This document shows, piece by piece, positions 1 through 6,351 of a stretch of 38,759 bases of DNA. The stretch's first letter is position 1; the number at the start of each line of letters is the position of its first letter. The notes under the pieces were generated by a model. It was given only the letters and a program-made list of their open reading frames with translations, searched no databases and was not told the DNA's origin. This stretch comes from Shewanella decolorationis S12 (GTDB taxonomy: Bacteria; Pseudomonadota; Gammaproteobacteria; Enterobacterales; Shewanellaceae). The stretch is from positions 1 to 38,759 of the forward strand of contig NZ_AXZL01000002.1 of assembly GCF_000485795.1 (NCBI RefSeq), in the 5' to 3' direction. The translations under genes and the position numbers were made by a program.

Positions 1-250
1 GATTGGTATGACCTAACTCCTCCCTGACACTGTCATGCTTGTAAGTCAGCGAGGTGGTATCCTCTAGTGCTAACAAGATGTCATGCTCTCGATCAGCGGG
101 GGATAAGGGAAGTCTGGACACGGCAACTCCGGGTTGTTGGGTAATAGAGGTAGCCAGTGAAACAAGTCTTTGTGTACGTCTTGGGTCGTTGAGGTTTGCG
201 TGCCCAAATTGACATTGCGCCCACTGCTCTGGATCCATCATCTTCATCAT
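1..250 (-). pseudogene. IS4-family transposase, N-terminal part, with apparent internal deletion
   Basis: A reading frame starts at ATG 250 (a second in-frame ATG lies at 247), preceded by a GAGG ribosome site, and runs off the left edge; 83 codons are visible. It begins with the Tn5-transposase-like segment WAQCQFGHANLNDPRRTQRL and later has LLALEDTTSLTYKH. That second segment holds the first catalytic Asp of the DDE triad. In Tn5 transposase about 45 residues, including the conserved AYRFIRN helix, separate the equivalent blocks. Here only about 14 residues do (SRLPLSPADREHDI). The frame stays open across the junction, so this looks like an in-frame deletion of about 30 residues. The protein is therefore probably inactive, though the rest is outside the window. 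The deletion is judged from memory of the family. Confidence 0.7.
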
Positions 251-304
251 AATCGCCTCGAATATTTAGCCCTAGACGATCTGCTCACAATGCGGGGAAT
301 GAGT

Positions 305-338
305 TCAAAAAAAATCCCTGAGCATTGTTCAGGGATTT
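305..338 (-). terminator. Intrinsic terminator just inside the IS end
   Basis: On the minus strand AAATCCCTGA and TCAGGGATTT form a 10-bp stem with a 7-nt loop, followed by a run of T. It lies between the terminal repeat and the transposase start, so it would stop transcription entering the element from outside. IS10 and IS50 are known to guard their transposase against read-through by other means. Confidence 0.7.
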
Positions 339-443
339 GTGTATGAGAGACAGGCATTAGCAGGCTTTTATCATTTTATAGGATTAGTTTGCCTATAGAT
401 TGCCCAGTTAAACTGGATATTTACCAAACGGACGGATTAGCAC

Positions 444-472
444 TTGATCCAATAGGAGCCATAGGGGATAAT
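444..472 (+). promoter_or_regulatory. Likely sigma-70 promoter of the 4.5S RNA gene
   Basis: TTGATC (444-449) and GATAAT (467-472) are 17 bp apart and are followed by a GC-rich stretch (ccgcgtcg) typical of promoters of stable RNA genes. The predicted start near 479 would give a 5' leader of about 40 nt to be processed, comparable to the leader of the E. coli 4.5S precursor. Just upstream, 404-416 is a 13-nt palindrome (CCAGTT-A-AACTGG) of unknown role. Confidence 0.5.
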
Positions 473-518
473 CCGCGTCGTTCAGTGCTCATCCCTTTGG
501 TGATACACTCGAAGTTAT

Positions 519-630
519 GGTGACCCTAGGGTCCCCCCGCAATGATAACTTGTGAACTCGGCCAGGCCCGGAAGGGAGCAACCGCAGCAAGCGACTCGTG
601 TGCCGGGGTGTCGGCTCTAGGGGAACCTCC
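519..630 (+). ncRNA. ffs: 4.5S RNA, RNA component of the signal recognition particle
   Basis: The RNA binds Ffh and targets nascent inner-membrane proteins to FtsY. The universally conserved distal helix is present: GGCCAGGCCCGGAAGGGAGC (561-580) with its GGAA tetraloop and asymmetric loop, followed by GTGTGCCGGGGTGT (598-611), nearly identical to E. coli 4.5S RNA. The ends pair as GGTgaCCCTAG (519-529) with CTAGGGgaACC (617-627). The exact termini are inferred from this terminal helix. No strong terminator is visible downstream, only a T-rich stretch near 640-670. Confidence 0.93.
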
Positions 631-777
631 AAATCTCCTCATTATGCTTTAATAATCTTTATCTTTAACCAAAAACATTTTCCTTAACAGCTTAAGCTTA
701 TGTAGTTAGCCAGTTCAGCTACATCATTCGTTAAAGCTTAAAGGCTAACCAATGACGTTATGCCATTAGTGCACGAT

Positions 778-1065
778 TTAGTTGCCTGCATCTTCTTGCT
801 GCATTCTTTTTTGTAGATTTTGTTTAAGAAAGGCGCGAGATTTCTCTAATGCGGCTTGGATCTCACGTTTTAGCTCTTGTAACTCATTGTAATCTTCGAA
901 AAAATAGGTGTCGACAAGGTGGCGGATATATCGCACAGGCAGTTGATTAAGGGTCACACAGCAGAGATCGGCTAAATAATCTTCCGGCAATTCATCCATT
1001 AGGCCTTCATCGGATAACATTTCCATTAAGAGAACTTCGTAATAGTTACGGATTTCGAGTTGCAT
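778..1065 (-). CDS. ComFB-like late competence family protein
   Basis: A small cytoplasmic protein of 95 residues resembling the late competence development ComFB family. The N-terminal segment NYYEVLLMEM is followed by a Cys pair and an LNQLPVRYIRH stretch. Family members typically have a similar 'ALNRLPPLY' segment. The C-terminal third is helical and charged. Its biochemical role is not established; ComFB is in the B. subtilis comF operon, yet is not itself essential for uptake there. The start at 1065 follows a TGGAG ribosome site. It is the last gene of the leftward run that begins at dinG, 33 bp after the deacetylase-like gene, and may share that transcript. Family assignment is fairly secure, function is not. 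Confidence 0.72.
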   Translation of the reverse strand: MQLEIRNYYEVLLMEMLSDEGLMDELPEDYLADLCCVTLNQLPVRYIRHLVDTYFFEDYNELQELKREIQAALEKSRAFLKQNLQKRMQQEDAGN

Positions 1066-1098
1066 CGCTGTGCTCCATGATGATTTTTATTGAGTTTG

Positions 1099-2001
1099 CT
1101 ACCACAAATGGTTGGCTGCAATAAAAAGTTGGCTATGTCTTTGGCTTAATTGTAGTTCGTCTCGGCTGTAGCCGCCGCCAATTACCGCTGCAACAGGAAT
1201 ATTTGCCGCTTTTGCCATAGATAACACGGTTAAATCACGTTGATACAATCCCTGTTTGCTGATCATTAGGTGGCCTAAGTCGTCATCTTGGTGGATATCG
1301 ACGCCAGCGTCATACAGTATGAGATCCGGCTGATGGAGGCGAATAAGCAGCTCGAGAGTCTGCTCGACGGTTTCCTGGTAAGCGCTATCATCCGAACCCT
1401 TAGTCAATTCAATATCATAGTGGGATTGCTGTTTGCGACTGGGGAAATTCTCTTTGCAGTGGATGGAGCAACTGATAATGCCTTGATGCCTGTGGCTAAG
1501 GGTAGCGGTGCCATCACCTTGGTGCACATCACAGTCAAAAATCAGCACTTTATGTAGCTGTTGCTCGGCCATCAGTTTGCGAGCGGCGATAATCAAGTCA
1601 TTGAAAATACAGTAGCCACTGCCAAAGTCATAATGAGCATGGTGATAGCCGCCAGTTAAGTGAAGGGCGATACCCGTTTGTAGTGCCAAGCTTGCGGTCA
1701 AACTCGTCCCCGATACCGAATGCAAGGTGCGCTCAACCAAGGCTTCACTCCACGGAAAGCCGATGCGTCTTAAGGCCGCACTAGCTAAGCTGCCTTGGAT
1801 AAATTGTTCGACATAATCTTGCTGATGCACCTGCATAACATCTTCAGCCGTCATCGGTGAGGGAGTATGGAATTGAGCTGGTACAGCCAGTTGATTATCG
1901 AGCAGATACTGGTAAAGACGCGCGTATTTTGTAGTGGGAAAGCGGTGGTGGGAGGGTAACGCCAGCTTGGAGTAGCTGGCGTGATAAACCAATGGGATCA
2001 T
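1099..2001 (-). CDS. Histone deacetylase superfamily (AcuC/AphA-like) deacetylase
   Basis: A 300-residue zinc-dependent deacetylase of the HDAC/acetylpolyamine amidohydrolase superfamily. Catalytic features are visible: the tandem His pair at 120-121 followed by HYDFGSGYCIFND, the DCDVHQGDGT motif with likely zinc ligands Asp158 and His160, and a third ligand Asp235 in YDAGVDIHQDD. The typical GGG(Y) turn is near residue 275. Length is normal for bacterial members. In bacteria such enzymes remove acetyl groups from proteins, polyamines or other small amides; the substrate here cannot be told. The gene starts 5 bp after the DUF2057 gene, so translation is probably coupled. No signal peptide, hence cytoplasmic. 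Confidence 0.88.
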   Translation of the reverse strand: MIPLVYHASYSKLALPSHHRFPTTKYARLYQYLLDNQLAVPAQFHTPSPMTAEDVMQVHQQDYVEQFIQGSLASAALRRIGFPWSEALVERTLHSVSGTSLTASLALQTGIALHLTGGYHHAHYDFGSGYCIFNDLIIAARKLMAEQQLHKVLIFDCDVHQGDGTATLSHRHQGIISCSIHCKENFPSRKQQSHYDIELTKGSDDSAYQETVEQTLELLIRLHQPDLILYDAGVDIHQDDDLGHLMISKQGLYQRDLTVLSMAKAANIPVAAVIGGGYSRDELQLSQRHSQLFIAANHLW

Positions 2002-2006
2002 CTTAA

Positions 2007-2699
2007 TTAGAGTTGAGAAATCGCCCAGCTCATAAATTCTTTACGTGTTTTCTCATCGGCCTGCAACCACCAGTATTGCAACATTTGCTGTGGATTCGCA
2101 CCAGCTGCTTTCGATGTATCAACTGGAGCGGTTAATGAGGTAGCGTTAACGGCTGCCTGCGCCGAAGTAGGAGCTGGCGTGGCAACCACTGCTGCTGTAC
2201 CTGCAGCGCCCGTTGCTGCAGCTGCAGTTCCTGAGACGTCTACCGCTTGATTACCGCTAAAGAGACGGGAGACAAAGCTCTCTTCTTCAATATTGGTGTT
2301 TGTCACTTGATAATTTACCTGACCTTTATCTGCGCGGGTTAACACAACTTGAGGATTTTGAGCGAAGGTTTTAGGCTTTTTAACGACCTTGCCCTCAGCG
2401 GCTTGCAAATAATATTGATGATCGCCGTCCACTTCTAAGGTCACGATAAAAGGCGATGACTTAACGAAGGTTTGGCTGTCACTGAAATCGTCTTCAACCA
2501 TCTCATGGTAACGGATGGCGATTTTGTGAGTGCCGGGTGCCAACTCTAAGCTGCTTTTGTGGTTGAATACGCTGGACTCGACTTTTTTGCCATCGAGGGC
2601 AAGGTATTCGAAGGACATTGGGATATTCAGATCTGCTGCAAAGGCTGAGGCAGAGCCGAGTAACACTAGCAGGCTGCTGATTGGCAAAAGTGATTTCAT
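2007..2699 (-). CDS. DUF2057 (YccT-type) periplasmic protein
   Basis: A 230-residue exported protein. An N-terminal signal peptide ([21 protein letters not shown]) ends with an AxA-type cleavage site. The mature part begins with a beta-rich domain ([19 protein letters not shown]) typical of the DUF2057 family, which includes E. coli YccT/CsgI, a periplasmic inhibitor of curli fibre formation. An Ala/Thr/Pro-rich linker follows (about 155-190). The C-terminal tail, [25 protein letters not shown], is aromatic and charged and looks like a separate small module. A good ribosome site (AAGGAG) precedes the start. It lies 9 bp after priC in the dinG-headed run. A curli-related role in this organism is only an analogy. 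Confidence 0.8.
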   Translation of the reverse strand: MKSLLPISSLLVLLGSASAFAADLNIPMSFEYLALDGKKVESSVFNHKSSLELAPGTHKIAIRYHEMVEDDFSDSQTFVKSSPFIVTLEVDGDHQYYLQAAEGKVVKKPKTFAQNPQVVLTRADKGQVNYQVTNTNIEEESFVSRLFSGNQAVDVSGTAAAATGAAGTAAVVATPAPTSAQAAVNATSLTAPVDTSKAAGANPQQMLQYWWLQADEKTRKEFMSWAISQL

Positions 2700-2708
2700 T
2701 GTTGCTCC

Positions 2709-3377
2709 TTAACGATTATGGCTCTGATGCGGACGTTCGAATGCTTGAATGCGATCTTCAATATAACTGATGGCTTGCCTGCATTTACCCAAACGACGAT
2801 GCATCAAAAGGATGTCATTTTGCAAACGGATTTTGTCAGCACTATGACAGTTTTCAAGTTTTGACTCCATTTCTGCAATTTTTTGTTCAAATTTCTTCGC
2901 CCAATTCAGATGCTTGTTCAATTCGGCATAGATTTCGTGGCTATTTTGTAACACATTGCTGGCAATCCAAGCAAATCCGCTGGCTTGGTGCGACTGATTC
3001 TGCTGTTGGGCAAAGCGTGCGCGTCTACTGGCACGTTGTTGATTTTTAGACTTTATATCGATTGATGTCGTCAGTAGCGCCCGTTTAACCGCGGTAAAAC
3101 GATCTTGAATACGTTCACAGCTTAAGGCGATGGTTTGCGGCGCCAATTTCAGAGCGATCTGTTTCTCTAACTGGCCGATACTATTACGTATTTGTTCAAT
3201 ACAAGGCATCAGCTGGGCGCCATTTTGAATAAACAGCGATTGATTAAAGCGCTCAATATCTTGCAGGAGTTTGCGCTGGCTCGGCGCAAGATGACTGTCG
3301 TGTTGCAGCACTTCTTGCTCAAGGGTTGTTAGCTGATTTTTCAACGTGCTGATTAGCTGCGAAGTGTTCAAAACCAT
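2709..3377 (-). CDS. priC: Primosomal replication protein PriC
   Basis: PriC restarts stalled replication forks with gaps by helping load DnaB together with Rep or PriA. The product (222 residues from the ATG at 3377) is all-helical and basic. Its C-terminal block LLMHRRLGKCRQAISYIEDRI matches the conserved PriC C-terminus, known to bind SSB and DnaB, including the RLxxCRxAIxxIExRI pattern. It is somewhat longer than E. coli PriC (about 175). I chose ATG 3377 because TGGAG precedes it at good distance; the frame is open to a GTG at 3386. The start overlaps the end of the permease gene, implying coupling. Being downstream of LexA-controlled dinG suggests induction upon DNA damage. Confidence 0.82.
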   Translation of the reverse strand: MVLNTSQLISTLKNQLTTLEQEVLQHDSHLAPSQRKLLQDIERFNQSLFIQNGAQLMPCIEQIRNSIGQLEKQIALKLAPQTIALSCERIQDRFTAVKRALLTTSIDIKSKNQQRASRRARFAQQQNQSHQASGFAWIASNVLQNSHEIYAELNKHLNWAKKFEQKIAEMESKLENCHSADKIRLQNDILLMHRRLGKCRQAISYIEDRIQAFERPHQSHNR

Positions 3378-4141
3378 GCGCTCCACGCCAGATTAGCGGC
3401 AATTGACAGGACAATTAATATAAACAACGGCCGAATAAAAGGCATGCCAAATTTTATCGCGCAGCGGGCACCGATAAAGGAGCCGAGCATCATAGATAAC
3501 CCCATCCACAGACCGATTTGCCAATGGACTTGCCCTAGAAAGCCAAAAATCGCCAGCGCCGTCAAGTTGCTAGTAAAGGTCATCGCTCTCGCGAGTGCAC
3601 AACTGTGTAAAAGAGGCAATTTATATAATGAACCTGAACTCACGGTCCAAAAGGCACCAATGCCGGGGCCTGCAAAACCATCGTATATGCCTAATAATAA
3701 ACCCTGTAGGCTTTGTTTTAGTTTAGGTTGGGCTTTTGTTGGTGCCTGACAATCGGTATCCGAGATAGCATTTGGGCTCAGCAAGCTGTAAATCGCGATG
3801 CCAATAATGAGCAGTGGCAAGGCTTTTTCGAGCCACTGAGCATTTAACAGGTACACCAACACACTGCCGAGTACCGCGCCAATAAAGGTGGCGATAAACG
3901 CCATATACCAAAAACTGGGTCTGAGCAGATGTTGGCGATAATAGGTCCAAGCCGCCATGGACGAGCCAAAACTGGCGGCAAATTTATTGGTACCTAAGGC
4001 GGTGTGGGGTGGGATCCCGAGGGTGAGCAGGGCTGGAATAGAGAGCAGGCCTCCACCACCGACCACGGCATCGATAAAACCTGCAATTAAGCCAATGACA
4101 GCCAACAGGGCCCAGTTGCTGGGCTCGAGTAACAACTCCAA
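3368..4141 (-). CDS. TSUP family membrane permease (TauE/SafE-like, YfcA type)
   Basis: A polytopic inner-membrane protein of 257 residues with about eight hydrophobic helices in two halves. It has the hallmark N-terminal segment GFIDAVVGGGGLLSIPALL and the second-half GIYDGFAGPGIGAFW. Both are typical of TSUP/TauE-SafE proteins, which export or import sulfite, sulfonates or other organosulfur anions. The substrate here is unknown; the nearest recalled relative is E. coli YfcA. Translation appears to start at TTG 4141, since an AGGA site overlapping the dinG stop codon lies at the right distance and no upstream ATG exists. Its place between dinG and priC is not functionally explained. Confidence 0.85.
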   Translation of the reverse strand: MELLLEPSNWALLAVIGLIAGFIDAVVGGGGLLSIPALLTLGIPPHTALGTNKFAASFGSSMAAWTYYRQHLLRPSFWYMAFIATFIGAVLGSVLVYLLNAQWLEKALPLLIIGIAIYSLLSPNAISDTDCQAPTKAQPKLKQSLQGLLLGIYDGFAGPGIGAFWTVSSGSLYKLPLLHSCALARAMTFTSNLTALAIFGFLGQVHWQIGLWMGLSMMLGSFIGARCAIKFGMPFIRPLFILIVLSIAANLAWSAWF

Positions 4142-4150
4142 ATCTTAATC

Positions 4151-6223
4151 CTACTCAATGACTCGTCTAAAGGGGGGCAGTGCGTCTAGCAAGGATTTGC
4201 CGTAACGTTTGGTCACTAATCGTCTATCGAGGATAGTGACTCGGCCATAATCCTGCTCTTTACGCAGTAATCTACCACAACTTTGGATAAGCTTTCGCGA
4301 TGCATCTGGAATGGTAAGTTGCAGAAACGGATTTCCGCCCTTTATTTTCACATACTCGGCATGGGCTTGCTCAACGGGTGAGGTTGGCACGGCAAAGGGC
4401 AGTTTAGTGACAATGAGGTTGGTGAGGTAATCCCCGGGTAAGTCTAGGCCTTCAGAAAAACTGCCGGTACCGAACAAGATACTCGGCTCACCTTTGTCGC
4501 ACTTGGCTTTGTGGGTCTCAAGTAATTGCTGGCGCGGTGCATTACCTTGAATAAGAATTTCCTGCGTGAGCTTGCCCTCGAGCAGCTCGGCCACTTTCTC
4601 CATTTGCCAGTAAGAAGCAAACAACACTAATGTGGCCATTTCGCCTTCAATCAGTTCCAAAATGTGTTCGGCAAGCTCAGCGGTATAGGCATCATCCGTC
4701 GGCTCGGTTTTCATCTTAGGTAAGTAGAGCGTGGCGTTATTCGGATAATCGAAGGGGGATTGCAGGGCGAGATAACGACTGCCGTCCTTTACCGATAATC
4801 CCACCTGATGGGCGAAATGGTCGAAGTTATTCAGCGCCCGCAGCGTTGCGCTGCATAATACGACGCCAGCCGCCTTTTGCCACAGCATAGACTCGAGCAT
4901 AAACCCAACTTCAATCGGCGAGGCGCTAAACAGGTAATCGACCTGTTTGCCCGTGAGTAATTCAATCCAGCGGGCGAGGGGCGCGCCTTTAGTAGAATCT
5001 TCCTTTGCCATCATTTTCCAGAGCTTTTGCAGGTTTTCGAGTCGCTGCAACATAAAGCCCATCTCGGCTTGTAACGCTTCTGCTTGATGCTTAGGAATAT
5101 CGCCATCTTTTATCGCCTCGGCCAGCAATAATTGCATCTTGTTAAATTGCTTGAGGGCAAGATTAGAGGTGGCCGCGAGATTTTCGGCTGGGATTTTTAG
5201 TGCATCGGGCAATTTACCGTGTTCGAACCGATAGCGGCTCTCGGGATTGGCAAACTGTTTGGTTTGAGTGTCACAAAAGTGGGCGACTTGATTGAGCTGA
5301 GCGATTAAGTCACCGATATGATCCTGCATCGCCTGCGCTGGGGCGATAATATTGTTGCTCTTTATCTGATTTTGTAACTTGGCGCTGGTCTTACCGACTT
5401 TTTCGAGCCAGTCGGCAGCGCCTCTAAGTGTTGCCTGTGCGCTAGAAAAGTCCCGCGCAACGATAGGTAAGTGGTGAGCTTCGTCAATGACGTAAAATAC
5501 GTCTTCTGGATCGGGTAAAATCACCCCGCCGCCCAACTCTAAGTCGGCAAACAGCAAACTGTGGTTGGCGATCAGTACATCCCAGGTATCCACGTCCTCG
5601 CGGGCCTTGTGAAACGGGCAATTTCGATGACTGGCGAGTTGCCGATGACAACTATGTTTATCGCAGGCGATTTGCTGCCAGAGATGGTCTGGTATCGGTG
5701 TCGATAGCGTATCGATTTCACCGTTCCAGCGGCCTTCATTAAAGTCGCTGAGTAGCTCCTGCAGCATGGCAATTTGGCTGTTATCCGGCTTTGTTTGCCA
5801 CATGGCCATTTGGGTACTGTTATCATCGCCTATTAGCATCGCAAGCTTGGATAAACAGACATAACGCTGGCGCCCTTTTACCAGACCGAAGCGAAAGTTT
5901 AGTCCTGATTGTTCGAGAAAAAACGGTAAGTCTTTGTGCAGTAACTGCTCCTGCAGCGCCACGGTTGCCGTAGCGATACAGACCTTTTTCTTACTCGCGA
6001 GTGCAAGCGGGATCGTGCCCAAAATATAAGACAATGATTTACCAATCCCCGTACCCGCTTCGACCACTATGATGCGTCTATCTTTGTCATAGTCGCCAGC
6101 TAGGGTCTTAGAGATTTCTGCCACCATAAAATTTTGCTCGCGGCGTGGCCTAAAATTAGGCAAAGAGGCGGCAATATCTTTATAGATAGCGCGGATCTGG
6201 TTTTTTACGTTGTCAGGTAACAT
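4151..6223 (-). CDS. dinG: ATP-dependent DNA helicase DinG
   Basis: A 5'-3' superfamily 2 (XPD-like) helicase that unwinds R-loops, forks and D-loops and is SOS-induced in E. coli. It is 690 residues, close to E. coli DinG (716). Visible motifs: Walker A EAGTGIGKS (55-63); the four iron-sulfur cysteines Cys123, Cys187, Cys192 and Cys202; DEAH at 247-250; GTGSFSEGLDLPG (motif V) and QSCGRLLR (motif VI) near the C-terminus. The start is 25 bp from the LexA box at 6249-6264. It heads a run of six leftward genes with gaps of at most 33 bp or overlaps. Identification is firm. Confidence 0.95.
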   Translation of the reverse strand: MLPDNVKNQIRAIYKDIAASLPNFRPRREQNFMVAEISKTLAGDYDKDRRIIVVEAGTGIGKSLSYILGTIPLALASKKKVCIATATVALQEQLLHKDLPFFLEQSGLNFRFGLVKGRQRYVCLSKLAMLIGDDNSTQMAMWQTKPDNSQIAMLQELLSDFNEGRWNGEIDTLSTPIPDHLWQQIACDKHSCHRQLASHRNCPFHKAREDVDTWDVLIANHSLLFADLELGGGVILPDPEDVFYVIDEAHHLPIVARDFSSAQATLRGAADWLEKVGKTSAKLQNQIKSNNIIAPAQAMQDHIGDLIAQLNQVAHFCDTQTKQFANPESRYRFEHGKLPDALKIPAENLAATSNLALKQFNKMQLLLAEAIKDGDIPKHQAEALQAEMGFMLQRLENLQKLWKMMAKEDSTKGAPLARWIELLTGKQVDYLFSASPIEVGFMLESMLWQKAAGVVLCSATLRALNNFDHFAHQVGLSVKDGSRYLALQSPFDYPNNATLYLPKMKTEPTDDAYTAELAEHILELIEGEMATLVLFASYWQMEKVAELLEGKLTQEILIQGNAPRQQLLETHKAKCDKGEPSILFGTGSFSEGLDLPGDYLTNLIVTKLPFAVPTSPVEQAHAEYVKIKGGNPFLQLTIPDASRKLIQSCGRLLRKEQDYGRVTILDRRLVTKRYGKSLLDALPPFRRVIE

Positions 6224-6248
6224 GCGGCACTACTTTATCGAATTAATG

Positions 6249-6264
6249 CTGTACATAATAACAG
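6249..6264. promoter_or_regulatory. LexA (SOS) box between dinG and polB
   Basis: CTGT-ACATAATA-ACAG matches the gammaproteobacterial LexA consensus CTGT-N8-ACAG exactly. It sits in the divergent dinG/polB intergenic region, so one bound LexA dimer could repress both directions. Both genes belong to the SOS regulon in E. coli. Confidence 0.92.
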
Positions 6265-6351
6265 TGATTGCATAGCCTAAGAAACTTTTCTGCCATTTTA
6301 TGGCAATTTTATTCTGTGTCCCGAGAATCAATAAACAGCGAGAGCCTTAGA

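Larger units (their letters stand above)
1..353 (-). mobile_element. IS4-family (IS50 group) insertion sequence, partial, outer end at 353
   Basis: The left edge of the window cuts an insertion sequence. Its outer end reads CTGTCTCTCATACACAAATC on the minus strand (334-353). This closely resembles the Tn5/IS50 ends that begin CTGTCTCT or CTGACTCT and continue TATACACA. The transposase reads inward from this end. IS50-type elements make 9-bp target duplications, so 354-362 (gcattagca) would be one copy; the other copy is outside the window. The element is confidently assigned to this group, but its name and full length cannot be given. Confidence 0.8.

Noticed and set aside
1288..1557. 89-codon rightward frame inside the deacetylase gene
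   Set aside because: It is antisense to a gene with intact catalytic motifs, and has no sign of being coding.
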